From Halobacillus litoralis (GTDB taxonomy: Bacteria > Bacillota > Bacilli > Bacillales > Halobacillaceae), in the NCBI RefSeq assembly GCF_009856445.1, contig NZ_WMFA01000010.1, positions 1 to 64,000 on the forward strand: DNA of 64,000 bases, written 5' to 3'. Shown here one piece after another: positions 1 to 8,088 of the stretch. Made by a program: the position numbers and the translations under genes. The stretch's first letter is position 1. Each line of letters begins with the position of its first letter. The notes under the pieces are model-generated. The model saw only the letters and a list, made by a program, of their open reading frames with translations. It was not told where the DNA came from and ran no database searches.

Positions 1-117
1 GAGATTTCCCTTTGCTTTAAGCAAATAAGATCCCTCAGAGACGATGAGGTTGATAGGTCCGAGGTGGAAGCGTGGTGACACGTGGAGCTGACGGATACTA
101 ATGGATCGATGACTTAT
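1..117 (+). rRNA. 23S ribosomal RNA, 3' end (partial)
   Basis: The window opens inside the last ~115 bases of a 23S gene. The block at 50-105 (TTGATAGGTCCGAGGTGGAA and what follows, through GGAGCTGACGGATACTAAT) is the conserved 3' end of Firmicutes 23S rRNA. The exact 3' end is estimated from the closing helix and may be off by a few bases. Confidence 0.93.
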
Positions 118-173
118 CTATCTGATTATAATCATTCGTGAAGAACGTTGCTTTTCAAACCAGATGTTTCCTT

Positions 174-204
174 ATCCAGTTTTGAGGGTTCACCTCAAAC
201 TTTA
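174..204 (+). other. 23S-5S spacer hairpin (processing stem)
   Basis: TTTGAGG, loop GTTCA and CCTCAAA form a perfect stem just upstream of 5S. Stems here are commonly part of rRNA maturation; the role is inferred. Confidence 0.45.
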
Positions 205-209
205 TATTG

Positions 210-324
210 ATGTGGTGGTGAAGGCGAAGAGGTCACACCTGTTCCCATGCCGAACACAGCAGTTAAGCTCTTCAGCGCCGATGGTAGTCGGGTTTACCCC
301 CGTGAGAGTAGGACGCCGCCACAT
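210..324 (+). rRNA. 5S ribosomal RNA
   Basis: About 115 bases with the hallmark 5S features. GTGGTGGTGAAGGCGAAGAG begins the gene, CCCATGCCGAACACAGCAGT lies in the centre, and GAGAGTAGGACGCCGCCAC pairs back with the start. It directly follows 23S, as in the usual 16S-23S-5S operon, and leads into a tRNA cluster. Ends are estimated from the terminal helix. Confidence 0.95.
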
Positions 325-367
325 TGATTCTCTTTCCTTATTAATGCTTTTGATGAATGAACATTAT

Positions 368-442
368 TCCAACGTAGCTCAGTGGTAGAGCAATCGGCTG
401 TTAACCGATCGGTCGTAGGTTCGAATCCTACCGTTGGAGCCA
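368..442 (+). tRNA. tRNA-Asn (GTT)
   Basis: Acceptor TCCAACG pairs with CGTTGGA, the anticodon loop carries GTT, the T-loop is TTCGAAT, and CCA is encoded. First tRNA of the cluster behind 5S. Confidence 0.97.
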
Positions 443-445
443 CTT

Positions 446-517
<72 letters not shown>

Positions 518-538
518 CTCAGAAACGAACAAACACAA

Positions 539-613
539 GGCCCGTTGGTCAAGTGGTTAAGACACCGCCCTTTCACGGCGGTAACACGGGTTCGAATCCC
601 GTACGGGTCACCA
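539..613 (+). tRNA. tRNA-Glu (TTC)
   Basis: Acceptor GGCCCGT pairs with ACGGGTC (one G-U), the anticodon is TTC in loop CTTTCAC, and CCA is encoded. Confidence 0.97.
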
Positions 614-620
614 CTTATTC

Positions 621-696
621 GGAGGATTAGCTCAGCTGGGAGAGCACTTGCCTTACAAGCAAGGGGTCGCAGGTTCGAACCCTGCATCCTCCACCA
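621..696 (+). tRNA. tRNA-Val (TAC)
   Basis: Acceptor GGAGGAT pairs with ATCCTCC, anticodon TAC sits between CTTGC and GCAAG, and CCA is encoded. Confidence 0.97.
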
Positions 697-708
697 TTAA
701 TTTCATAA

Positions 709-784
709 GCCGGCCTAGCTCAACTGGCAGAGCAACTGATTTGTAATCAGTAGGTTGGGGGTTCAAGTCCTCTGGCCGGCACCA
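709..784 (+). tRNA. tRNA-Thr (TGT)
   Basis: Acceptor GCCGGCC pairs with GGCCGGC, anticodon TGT lies in loop TTTGTAA, and CCA is encoded. It complements the GGT isoacceptor earlier in the cluster. Confidence 0.96.
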
Positions 785-800
785 CTTCTTTAGTCAAAGT

Positions 801-886
801 GGAGGGATAGCGAAGTTGGCCAAACGCGGCGGACTGTAAATCCGCTCCCATCGGGTTCGTAGGTTCGAGTCCTACTCCCTCCACCA
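801..886 (+). tRNA. tRNA-Tyr (GTA)
   Basis: 86 bases with a long variable arm, as expected of a class II tRNA. Acceptor GGAGGGA pairs with TCCCTCC, the anticodon is GTA, and CCA is encoded. Confidence 0.97.
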
Positions 887-899
887 TTTTTTTCATTGA

Positions 900-942
900 C
901 TAAAACGGCTGACATCCATGATCAGCTATTTTTTATGAAAAT
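900..942 (+). terminator. Possible terminator inside the tRNA cluster
   Basis: GCTGA and TCAGC flank CAT-CC-ATG and are followed by a T-rich run (TATTTTTTA). A TATAAT sequence follows at 955-960, so the cluster may be read as two units. This is inferred. Confidence 0.4.
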
Positions 943-995
943 AAACATTTCTTGTATAATGATCTTTAGATGGTAAATACTATTTTTGTAACTGT

Positions 996-1070
996 TGGGC
1001 CATAGCCAAGCGGTAAGGCAACGGTTTTTGGTACCGTCATGCGCTGGTTCGAATCCAGCTGGCCCAGCCA
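996..1070 (+). tRNA. tRNA-Gln (TTG)
   Basis: Acceptor TGGGCCA pairs with TGGCCCA, anticodon TTG lies in loop TTTTGGT, and CCA is encoded. Confidence 0.96.
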
Positions 1071-1113
1071 TTTTTTTAAAAGATGTTATACTAGGTGTTA
1101 ATTATTGTATTAT

Positions 1114-1186
1114 GAGCCATTAGCTCAGCTGGTAGAGCATCTGACTTTTAATCAGAGGGTCGAAGGTTCGAATCCTTCATGGCTCA
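1114..1186 (+). tRNA. tRNA-Lys (TTT)
   Basis: Acceptor GAGCCAT pairs with ATGGCTC, anticodon TTT lies between CTGAC and the matching arm, and the 3' CCA is not encoded (TCT follows). Confidence 0.96.
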
Positions 1187-1202
1187 TCTTTCATCTTTAT
1201 AT

Positions 1203-1277
1203 GCGGGAGTAGTTCAGTGGTAGAACACCACCTTGCCAAGGTGGGGGTCGCGGGTTCGAATCCCGTCTCCCGCTCCA
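1203..1277 (+). tRNA. tRNA-Gly (GCC)
   Basis: Acceptor GCGGGAG pairs with CTCCCGC, the anticodon GCC lies in loop TTGCCAA, the discriminator is T, and CCA is encoded. Confidence 0.97.
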
Positions 1278-1280
1278 TAC

Positions 1281-1353
1281 GGGGCCTTAGCTCAGCTGGG
1301 AGAGCGCCTGCTTTGCACGCAGGAGGTCAGCGGTTCGATCCCGCTAGGCTCCA
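1281..1353 (+). tRNA. tRNA-Ala (TGC)
   Basis: Acceptor GGGGCCT pairs with AGGCTCC (one G-U, the G3-U70 pair typical of tRNA-Ala). The anticodon is TGC and no CCA is encoded. Last tRNA of the cluster. Confidence 0.97.
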
Positions 1354-1359
1354 TTCTTT

Positions 1360-1395
1360 GAACCTGACATCAACAATTGATGTCAGGTTTTTTGT
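1360..1395 (+). terminator. Terminator of the rRNA/tRNA operon
   Basis: AACCTGACATCAA pairs with TTGATGTCAGGTT, followed by TTTTTTG. It ends the operon right after tRNA-Ala. The ~300 bases from here to the next gene hold only the rocF promoter. Confidence 0.92.
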
Positions 1396-1637
1396 GTGTT
1401 TTCCTATGGCATCCAAGATTCTGTGGGTCGGTTATCAATCGATGTTATATAATATTCGCTATTGAATGATAGAATCGAGGCTCTCAATTTTATGGGTGAT
1501 TATAAAAGATTACCATCGTCCTTTTTGTGCAGAGTATATCTTCCATAATATTGAAAAAGAGACCAAACCTTGTAAACATGCATGATTACATACGTTTTCA
1601 TACTGGTTCTCGTATATATATGCACAAACATGTCCAG

Positions 1638-1667
1638 TTGAGTCATAACGTTAAAAACGGATACAAT
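1638..1667 (+). promoter_or_regulatory. Candidate rocF promoter (SigA type)
   Basis: TTGAGT at 1638 and TACAAT at 1662 are separated by 18 bases, about 30 bases before the rocF start codon. Assignment is by consensus only. Confidence 0.5.
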
Positions 1668-1695
1668 TATAGTAGAGAAAAAAGGAGGAACTTTG

Positions 1696-2598
1696 ATGAA
1701 TAAACAGCTTTCAGTAATCGGTGTACCTATGGATCTTGGACAAATGCGCAGAGGCGTGGATATGGGGCCAAGTGCTATTCGTTATGCGGGTATGATTGAA
1801 CGTCTAGAGCAATTGAAATATAACATTGAAGATCTAGGGGACATTGAGATTCCTCGTCCAAAACAAAATACAGATGTGAAACAGGATAATTTACGTAACT
1901 TGAATGAAATTGCTGAAGGAAGCCGCCGTCTTGCAAAAGCGGTGGATGAAGTAGTAGAAAATAATCGTTTTCCACTTGTGCTTGGTGGGGATCATAGTAT
2001 TGCTATGGGCACCTTGGCAGGAGTTGCAAAACATTATGAAAACCTCGGAGTAATCTGGTATGATGCTCACGGCGACTTGAACACAGGTGACAGCTCACCA
2101 TCAGGTAACATTCATGGAATGCCACTGGCTGTAAGCTTAGGGATCGGTCACGAGAAGCTGACAAGTATCCACGATTATGAACCGAAGATTAAGCCCGAAA
2201 ATATTGTGATCATTGGTGCTCGCTCGCTCGATGAAGGTGAAAGAGTGCTTATTGAAGAGAAGGGTATCAAAGTCTATACGATGCATGAAGTAGATCGTAT
2301 GGGGATGACGCAAGTGATGGAAGAGACCGTGGATTATTTGAAGGATCGTACCGACGGAGTTCATTTAAGCTTAGACCTTGATGGACTGGACCCAAATGAA
2401 GCACCTGGCGTGGGAACTCCTGTTATGGGTGGTTTGAGCTACCGTGAGAGCCATCTGGCTATGGAGATGCTGTATCAGTCAGGTATGATTACATCTGCTG
2501 AATTCGTAGAAGTAAATCCGATTCTTGATGAAAAAAATAAAACCGCTAGCGTAGCGGTAGGTTTAATGGGTTCTCTATTTGGTGAGAGCTTGAAATAA
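1696..2598 (+). CDS. rocF: Arginase
   Basis: Hydrolyses L-arginine to ornithine and urea in the cytoplasm, using a two-manganese centre. All ureohydrolase metal-ligand motifs are present: GGDHSIAMG (near residue 98), DAHGDLNT (near 124, with the arginase-specific SPSGNIHGMPLA after it) and SLDLDGLDP (near 226). At 300 residues it has normal arginase length. The ATG at 1696 is preferred over an in-frame TTG at 1693 because the ribosome site AAAGGAGGA ends at 1689, leaving six bases. The gene stands alone with its own promoter and shares a terminator with the convergent spo0E-like gene. No other arginine-catabolism (roc) genes are nearby. Confidence 0.95.
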   Translation: MNKQLSVIGVPMDLGQMRRGVDMGPSAIRYAGMIERLEQLKYNIEDLGDIEIPRPKQNTDVKQDNLRNLNEIAEGSRRLAKAVDEVVENNRFPLVLGGDHSIAMGTLAGVAKHYENLGVIWYDAHGDLNTGDSSPSGNIHGMPLAVSLGIGHEKLTSIHDYEPKIKPENIVIIGARSLDEGERVLIEEKGIKVYTMHEVDRMGMTQVMEETVDYLKDRTDGVHLSLDLDGLDPNEAPGVGTPVMGGLSYRESHLAMEMLYQSGMITSAEFVEVNPILDEKNKTASVAVGLMGSLFGESLK

Positions 2599-2609
2599 AT
2601 GATGCATTT

Positions 2610-2804
2610 CTAGCAGTAACCCGCTTTTTGTAAGGTGGGTTGCTGTTTTTTATAGGTTTCTTCATCGTATTCATTTAACAGGTGATCTAATTTTACACTC
2701 ATTTGTACGACTTCCGGCGAGCTCAACTTATGGAAGCTGGCTAAACGAATCATTTCCAGACGACAAGCTTCGATTTCTTTCTTCAAAGCGGACACTCGCT
2801 TCAT
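2610..2804 (-). CDS. Spo0E-like aspartyl-phosphate phosphatase
   Basis: A 64-residue protein with the Spo0E-family pattern: two short helices and the signature S-x-x-L-D (here SVKLD, residues ~41-45) inside VQMSVKLDHLLNEYDEE. Known family members dephosphorylate Spo0A~P and so restrain entry into sporulation. The first helix contains the usual IEACRLEMIRLA-type pattern. A good ribosome site (AGGAGGC at 2813-2819, minus strand) sits eight bases before the ATG. It is divergent from sigW and convergent with rocF. The target response regulator is inferred from the family. The assignment is firm although the protein is small. Confidence 0.85.
   Translation of the reverse strand: MKRVSALKKEIEACRLEMIRLASFHKLSSPEVVQMSVKLDHLLNEYDEETYKKQQPTLQKAGYC
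2611..2653. terminator. Terminator between rocF and the spo0E-like gene
   Basis: CAGTAACCC pairs with GGGTTGCTG (one G-U), followed by TTTTTTA on the plus strand. The hairpin overlaps the 3' end of the convergent small gene, so rocF uses the C-terminal coding sequence of its neighbour as a terminator. Confidence 0.7.
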
Positions 2805-2900
2805 ATTAAATTGCCTCCTAAGAAATTTTTTACATTTACAGCTTTATAACCGATACTAAAAAAAGTTAAACTTATATTAGCGAAAAAAATATTAAATTTA

Positions 2901-2927
2901 TGAAACTTTGTGGCGAGGTCATCCGTA
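2901..2927 (+). promoter_or_regulatory. SigW-type autoregulatory promoter
   Basis: TGAAAC at 2901-2906 and CGTA at 2924-2927 are separated by 17 bases, matching the SigW consensus TGAAAC-N16/17-CGTA. It sits 38 bases before the sigW start, so SigW probably drives its own operon, as known in B. subtilis. Confidence 0.85.
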
Positions 2928-2965
2928 AAGGTTATCGACCGCACGTATAGCGGAGGTATTAGAAG

Positions 2966-3529
2966 ATGGAAACCATGATTAAGCAAAAAATAAAAGAAGT
3001 GAAAAAAGGCAATCAATCCGCTTTCGAAGACATTGTTTCTTTTTACCAGAATAAAGTTTTTCATATTTGTCTGCGAATGGTCGGGAATTCATATGAAGCT
3101 GAAGACCTGGCCCAGGAAGCCTTTATTAGAGCCTATACGAATCTCCATACGTTTGATGAGAAAAGGAAATTCTCCACTTGGTTGTATAGGATAGCTACGA
3201 ATCTGTCCATTGACCGTATCCGCAAAAAAAAGCCGGACTATCATCTGGATGCAGAAGTGAAGGGGACGGAAGGGTTAGACATGTATTCGCAATTAGCTGC
3301 CGACCAAGCTCTACCTGAAGAAGAAGTGGAAAGCCTTGAATTACAGTCATACATCCACAAAGAAATATTGGCGCTTCCTCCTAAGTATCGCAGTGTCATC
3401 GTGCTACGTTATTTAGATGAGCTTGCGCTTCAAGAAATAGCGGATGTATTGGATATTCCAGTAGGGACAGTTAAGACAAGAGTCCACCGGGGTAGAGAGG
3501 CTTTACGTAAGAGGCTTCGACATGTGTGA
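2966..3529 (+). CDS. sigW: ECF RNA polymerase sigma factor SigW
   Basis: Extracytoplasmic-function sigma factor of 187 residues that directs envelope-stress genes (cell-wall antibiotics, alkaline shock, membrane stress). Region 2 (about 20-90) includes AEDLAQEAFIRAY and the -10 recognition segment FSTWLYRIATNLSIDRIRK. Region 4 (about 130-185) includes the helix-turn-helix ALQEIADVLDIPVGTVKTRVHRGRE. The start follows CGGAGGTA at 2951-2958. The next gene is its anti-sigma factor, 15 bases downstream, and a SigW-type promoter lies in front. Order and sequence match the B. subtilis sigW-rsiW locus closely, so the identification is confident. Confidence 0.97.
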   Translation: METMIKQKIKEVKKGNQSAFEDIVSFYQNKVFHICLRMVGNSYEAEDLAQEAFIRAYTNLHTFDEKRKFSTWLYRIATNLSIDRIRKKKPDYHLDAEVKGTEGLDMYSQLAADQALPEEEVESLELQSYIHKEILALPPKYRSVIVLRYLDELALQEIADVLDIPVGTVKTRVHRGREALRKRLRHV

Positions 3530-3544
3530 AGGAGTTGAGAGGGA

Positions 3545-4201
3545 ATGAATTGCAAGAGAGAAGCCATTGCACTTATGCATACGTATTTAGATGGTGAATT
3601 AAATAAAGAAGAAGAAAGACGACTGAGAGATCATCTACAAAGCTGCCAAAGCTGCCAACATCACTTTCATGAATTAAAGAGAACGACCACTCTGATTAAG
3701 AATACGACACCTGCTTCTGCGCCACCGCGTTTTACTGCGAATGTGATGGCAAATTTGCCTAAAGAGAAGAAAAGGAAGAACTATATGCGTAAGCTTCAGA
3801 GGCATCCTCTGCTTACTGCTGCTGCTGTTTTCTTTATATTGATGTTCGGTGGCATATTTACCGAATGGAATCAGGACCAGCAGGTGACGGTCTCCAAACA
3901 GGAGAATCTGGAAATTCGTGATCATACGGTCATTGTACCGGAAGGCGTTACGGTTGAAGGGGACTTAGTTGTTAGAAATGGGGATTTGCGGATCGACGGA
4001 AAAGTCGATGGGGATATTACCCTTATTAATGGCGATATTCTTAATGAGCCCTCTGGACAAGAGGTTCGCGATGATGAGCTTGACCGCAATAATTTACGGG
4101 CCTATTCAGGAGAATTGACCGAAGTAAACCAGGTTTATGAATGGGTATGGTATCACACGAAGAAAACATTCAAGGAGATTTTCTCATTTCAATCGGATTG
4201 A
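3545..4201 (+). CDS. rsiW: Anti-sigma-W factor RsiW
   Basis: Single-pass membrane protein of 218 residues that holds SigW inactive until regulated proteolysis. The N-terminal cytoplasmic zinc-binding anti-sigma domain shows C3 and the H30-x3-C34-x2-C37 motif. One membrane span lies at about 88-105 (LLTAAAVFFILMFGGIF), and the rest is an extracytoplasmic domain with polymer-forming-like repeats (VEGDLVVRNGDLRIDGKVDGD). In the family, PrsW and then RasP cleave RsiW to free SigW. It is translationally close to sigW. Neither protease gene is in this window. Confidence 0.93.
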   Translation: MNCKREAIALMHTYLDGELNKEEERRLRDHLQSCQSCQHHFHELKRTTTLIKNTTPASAPPRFTANVMANLPKEKKRKNYMRKLQRHPLLTAAAVFFILMFGGIFTEWNQDQQVTVSKQENLEIRDHTVIVPEGVTVEGDLVVRNGDLRIDGKVDGDITLINGDILNEPSGQEVRDDELDRNNLRAYSGELTEVNQVYEWVWYHTKKTFKEIFSFQSD

Positions 4202-4202
4202 A

Positions 4203-4243
4203 AAAAGCATGGAGGCCCAAGCTTCCCTGCTTTTTTTTTGAGC
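4203..4243 (+). terminator. Terminator of sigW-rsiW
   Basis: AAAAGCATGGAGG pairs imperfectly with CTTCCCTGCTTTT around CCCAAG, followed by nine T residues. It separates the stress operon from cdaA. Confidence 0.8.
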
Positions 4244-4330
4244 AGAACCGAGCAGGAAGGATCCTGAAAGTATAGAAACCCGTGGGTCTCTCGGCAGGAC
4301 GGTATGTTCTCCATATATACAGGGGAGGTT

Positions 4331-4342
4331 ATGTGATATAAT
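4331..4342 (+). promoter_or_regulatory. Candidate cdaA promoter (-10 only)
   Basis: TGTGATATAAT contains a perfect TATAAT at 4337-4342, 50 bases before the gene. No good -35 is visible, so the boundary is uncertain. Confidence 0.4.
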
Positions 4343-4391
4343 GGGAAATGTGAATTTTTAAGGTTTATTATATCTAAAAGGAAGTGTAGGC

Positions 4392-5204
4392 ATGCTTGAT
4401 GGGGGATTGGATGTTTTAGATTATTTTTTGATTACTGTGGATATCGCCCTTGTCTGGTTTGTTGTATATAAATTAATCATGCTGATCCAGGGAACGAAGG
4501 CCGTTCAGCTATTAAAAGGTATTTTCGTAATTCTGGGTATATGGTTATTGAGTAATTTATTTGGACTAACCACATTAAGGTGGCTGATGTCACAAGCGAT
4601 TACGTGGGGGTTCCTCGCGATTATCATTTTGTTCCAGCCTGAACTCAGAAGAGCCTTAGAACAACTAGGACGAGGAAGTTTCTTCAGCAGGAATACTTCA
4701 GAAGAAGAAGACACCGAGAAGACCTTACAGGCAATTATTAAATCCTGTAACTACATGGCTAAACGTCGCATCGGTGCATTGATTACGATTGAACGTGATA
4801 CAGGTATGGGAGATTATGTAGAGACAGGTATCCGTGTCGGTGGACATTTGTCGAGTGAATTGCTTACGAATATTTTCATACCGAACACGCCTCTCCACGA
4901 TGGAGCGGTTATACTTAAGAACGATGAAATTGTCGCTGCTGCCTGTTATCTTCCACTTTCAGAGAGTCCTTTTATTTCAAAGGAACTCGGGACGAGGCAC
5001 AGAGCAGCTATGGGAATCAGTGAGGTGACGGATGCATTAACAATCGTCGTTTCTGAAGAGACAGGGGCTATTTCCTGTACGAAGAACGGCGAACTGCATC
5101 GCGACCTTGATCAAGTGAAACTGGAAGAGATTTTGCGTACAGAATTAGATTACTCCGCCCCTGCGGTGAAAAGCTGGAACTGGAGGGGGAAGAAGAATGG
5201 ATAA
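4392..5204 (+). CDS. cdaA: Diadenylate cyclase CdaA (c-di-AMP synthase)
   Basis: Makes cyclic di-AMP from two ATP at the membrane. c-di-AMP controls potassium uptake, osmolyte transport and cell-wall homeostasis. The 270-residue protein has three N-terminal membrane helices (about 10-82), a short coiled linker, and a DAC domain with the catalytic DGA (170-172) and RHR (202-204) motifs. It overlaps cdaR by eight bases and is followed by glmM. This is the conserved cdaA-cdaR-glmM operon, in which CdaR and GlmM bind and modulate CdaA. The start is set by AAAGGAAGT upstream. Confidence 0.96.
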   Translation: MLDGGLDVLDYFLITVDIALVWFVVYKLIMLIQGTKAVQLLKGIFVILGIWLLSNLFGLTTLRWLMSQAITWGFLAIIILFQPELRRALEQLGRGSFFSRNTSEEEDTEKTLQAIIKSCNYMAKRRIGALITIERDTGMGDYVETGIRVGGHLSSELLTNIFIPNTPLHDGAVILKNDEIVAAACYLPLSESPFISKELGTRHRAAMGISEVTDALTIVVSEETGAISCTKNGELHRDLDQVKLEEILRTELDYSAPAVKSWNWRGKKNG

Positions 5205-6192
5205 TTGGTTCAAAAGTGTATGGTTTATAAGAATCATCTCTCTTATGCTTGCTGGTCTCCTCTGGGTGACAGTAAACGTGGATAACAACATGGACTCTGA
5301 TTCTTTATTCTTCAACCAGTCATCCTCTGATATAGAAGTGATGGAGAACATTCCATTGGAAATCAGATTTGATAGTGAAGAATATGTGGTCAGTGGAATC
5401 CCTCAGGAAGTATCCGTCTCTGTAGAAGGGCCGACCTCCGCTGTTGCTCCTGTTTCCAGACAAAAGAACTTCACGGTTTTTGTAGATCTGAACGGACTTG
5501 GACCGGGTACACATGAAGTGTCCCTGCAGCATTCAGGGATATCCAACCAACTTGCAGTTACTCTCGATCCGAAAATCATCGAAGTGACGATTGAGGAAAA
5601 AGTGACAGAAGATTATGAAGTGAACATTGATTATATCAATCAAGGAAACATGGATAGTGCGCTTGAGCTTGGTGAACCAGAAGTGGATCCATCACAAGTT
5701 GCCATCACGGGAGCTTCTTCGGTCATTGAGCGTGTAGCTTCTGTGAAAGCAATTATTGATGTTGGAGAAGCTACAGAGTCGATTGAAGCCCAGGAAGCTC
5801 CTGTTAAGGTTTATGATAATCAGGGGAATGAGCTGAATGTCCTTGTGGATCCAACGACTGTAAACGTGTCAGTACCGATTTCCACACGTACGAAGAGTGT
5901 CCCATTAAATGTGGCTGCTCGTGGAGGGAATACGGAAGGGGTATTGATTGAATCGGTCCGTACGGAAACAGAGGAAGTTACTATTTCCGGACCGAAGGAA
6001 GTACTTGATAACATTGAGGCACTTCCTGAAGTACCTGTCGATGTATCGGAAGTGACAGAAAGTCAAACCGTAGAAGTCGATATTCCGCTCCCTGAAGGAG
6101 TGACTTCAGTTCAACCTGAAACGATTGAAGTGGACATCGAAGTCGTTGAAGGTGAAGCAGGCGCGGACGGAAGCGGCACAGATCAACAATAA
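5197..6192 (+). CDS. cdaR: CdaA regulatory protein CdaR (YbbR-domain protein)
   Basis: Membrane-anchored extracytoplasmic protein that modulates CdaA. It has an N-terminal helix (about 10-28), then a chain of YbbR-type beta domains (roughly 45-125, 130-215 and 220-310) rich in V/E/P, and an acidic Gly/Asp tail. At 331 residues it is clearly shorter than B. subtilis CdaR (483 residues, four YbbR domains); I count about three domains here. Coding overlaps cdaA by eight bases, so the two are translationally coupled. The start follows GGAGGGGGA at 5182-5190. Confidence 0.92.
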   Translation: MDNWFKSVWFIRIISLMLAGLLWVTVNVDNNMDSDSLFFNQSSSDIEVMENIPLEIRFDSEEYVVSGIPQEVSVSVEGPTSAVAPVSRQKNFTVFVDLNGLGPGTHEVSLQHSGISNQLAVTLDPKIIEVTIEEKVTEDYEVNIDYINQGNMDSALELGEPEVDPSQVAITGASSVIERVASVKAIIDVGEATESIEAQEAPVKVYDNQGNELNVLVDPTTVNVSVPISTRTKSVPLNVAARGGNTEGVLIESVRTETEEVTISGPKEVLDNIEALPEVPVDVSEVTESQTVEVDIPLPEGVTSVQPETIEVDIEVVEGEAGADGSGTDQQ

Positions 6193-6250
6193 ACAATGAA
6201 TCTGGAAAACATAGATCAATGGAAAGTATAGAAAGAGAGGTCGAATGATT

Positions 6251-7600
6251 ATGGGTAAATATTTTGGCACAGACGGCGTACGAGGCGTCGCGAATAAGGA
6301 ATTAACACCGGAACTTGCATTCAAACTTGGCCGCTACGGTGGATATGTCGTAACCAAAGGTGTCGAACGTCCTAAGGTTTTAATTGGACGAGACACCAGG
6401 ATCTCTGGTGAGATGCTTGAAGGAGCTCTCGCTGCAGGGTTACTGTCAATTGGAGCTGAGGTCATGCGTCTTGGCGTGATTTCCACGCCAGGCGTAGCCT
6501 TTTTAACGAAAGCCCTTCAGGCGGAAGCGGGAATTATGATATCCGCCTCCCACAACCCTGTCGAAGATAATGGCATCAAATTCTTCGGCCCTGATGGTTT
6601 TAAATTGACTGATGATCAAGAGCAGGAAATTGAAGCATTGATCGATGCAGAGCAGGATGATCTTCCAAGGCCTTCAGGAGCGGATCTTGGTCAGATTAAT
6701 GATTACTTCGAGGGTGGGCAAAAGTACTTGCAACACTTGAAGCAAACCGTTGATTATGATTTTGAAGGACTCCACATCGCACTGGATTGTGCTCATGGAG
6801 CGACTTCATCACTGGCCTCTCATTTGTTTGCGGATCTTGAAGCGGATATTTCTTCTATCGGATCCTCCCCGGATGGTCTGAACATTAATGATGGCGTTGG
6901 TTCTACACACCCTGAGCCATTACAGGATCTTGTGAAAGAGAAGAAAGCGGATGTAGGACTTGCTTTTGATGGAGATGGTGACCGTCTGATTGCGGTTGAT
7001 GAAAAAGGAAATATCGTGGACGGAGACAAAATCATGTACATTTGTGCCAAGCACATGAATGAAAATGGCACGTTAAATAATTCAACAGTTGTCTCTACGG
7101 TTATGAGTAACCTTGGCTTCTATAAAGCCGTAGAAGCAAATGGAATGAAGAGTGATAAGACGGCCGTAGGGGATCGTTATGTCATGGAAGAAATGCGCCG
7201 CGGTGGTTATAACCTCGGTGGGGAACAATCCGGGCATATTATCTTCCTTGATCACAACACCACAGGTGATGGTATGCTGTCGGCTCTTCAACTGGTCAAT
7301 GTTATGAAAGAAACGGGTAAACCACTTTCAGAGCTTGCCGGTGAAATGGAAAAGTTCCCTCAAGTACTGAAGAATGTCCGTGTCATTGATAAAAATAAAG
7401 TTCAAACGCATCCTAGAATCCAGGAAGCCATCCAGGCGGTGGAAGAGGAAATGGGTGGAAGTGGACGAGTTCTTGTACGCCCGTCCGGCACAGAACCACT
7501 GGTAAGGATCATGGTGGAAGCACTGACGGAAGAACAGTGTGAAAAGTATTGTGATAAAGTTGTCCAGGTCGTTGAAGAAGAGCTTGGTTTAAAGGAGTAG
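6251..7600 (+). CDS. glmM: Phosphoglucosamine mutase GlmM
   Basis: Interconverts glucosamine-6-phosphate and glucosamine-1-phosphate on the path to UDP-GlcNAc, and in Firmicutes also binds and inhibits CdaA. The protein, about 449 residues, has the catalytic phosphoserine loop SASHNP (S100), the Mg-binding DGDGDR (near 240) and the C-terminal phosphate-binding [12 protein letters not shown]. The ATG at 6251 (MGKYFG) is preferred over the ATG at 6245. It matches the conserved family N-terminus and lies ten bases from AAGAGAGG. It is the third gene of the c-di-AMP/amino-sugar operon, with GlmS just downstream. Confidence 0.96.
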   Translation: MGKYFGTDGVRGVANKELTPELAFKLGRYGGYVVTKGVERPKVLIGRDTRISGEMLEGALAAGLLSIGAEVMRLGVISTPGVAFLTKALQAEAGIMISASHNPVEDNGIKFFGPDGFKLTDDQEQEIEALIDAEQDDLPRPSGADLGQINDYFEGGQKYLQHLKQTVDYDFEGLHIALDCAHGATSSLASHLFADLEADISSIGSSPDGLNINDGVGSTHPEPLQDLVKEKKADVGLAFDGDGDRLIAVDEKGNIVDGDKIMYICAKHMNENGTLNNSTVVSTVMSNLGFYKAVEANGMKSDKTAVGDRYVMEEMRRGGYNLGGEQSGHIIFLDHNTTGDGMLSALQLVNVMKETGKPLSELAGEMEKFPQVLKNVRVIDKNKVQTHPRIQEAIQAVEEEMGGSGRVLVRPSGTEPLVRIMVEALTEEQCEKYCDKVVQVVEEELGLKE

Positions 7601-7834
7601 TTTAAGGGCTTGCGCAGGTCGCACACAGGGGTGATCTGCGCATATCCTATTACAGGCCCCTTACATTTCTGTAACGGTTTCAATTTTTATTGACCCATCT
7701 GAGAGGGCTGTGTACAATTGAACATGTCCTTGAAAAAAATGTCGAAAATCATGTTTGAGAAAATCTTCAATCGGAAACAGACAACAGGGACTTTATTTTG
7801 AAATAGTTAAGGAGGATCGAGGTCATTCCTTATT

Positions 7835-8008
7835 TATAAAGCGCCAGGACTGTGTGCTACGTCTTAAATGAACACAGTTGACGAGGTGGAGGTTCATCGA
7901 GTTTTCGGCGGATGCCTCCCGGTTGCCACACTTCAACCGCATGTCCAAATGTAAAACGGGAAGGTGACTTTCCGAACAAAACATTCTGGACGAAGTGATC
8001 AAGAATAA
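7835..8008 (+). ncRNA. glmS ribozyme (GlcN6P-activated riboswitch)
   Basis: Self-cleaving leader that uses glucosamine-6-phosphate as a cofactor and shuts down glmS when the product is plentiful. Diagnostic parts are all present. The 5' cleavage context is TAAA/GCGCCAGGACTG, with cleavage expected before G7841. Then come GACGAGGTGGAGG, TTCGGCGGATGCCTCCCGG with its P2/P2.1 pairings, the pseudoknot strand CAACCGC, and the 3' P3-P4 hairpins (AACGGGAAGGTGACTTTCCG and ACATTCTGGACGAAG). It lies between glmM and glmS, as in relatives. The 3' limit is approximate. Confidence 0.95.
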
Positions 8009-8088
8009 CGGGAGAGGGGCAGCGAAATGCCCCTTTGAAATCTACGGAGCATTCGTTGCCCTTCTCCGATAACAGGAGGACAACAAAT

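Noticed and set aside
7612-7641. GC-rich hairpin after glmM as a terminator
   Set aside because: GCGCAGGTC/GATCTGCGC pairs well but is not followed by a T-run, so transcription may continue into the glmS leader.
8035-8088. Longer N-terminus of GlmS
   Set aside because: The amidotransferase needs Cys2 exposed after the initiator Met, which is met only by ATG 8089 with AGGAGGA upstream.
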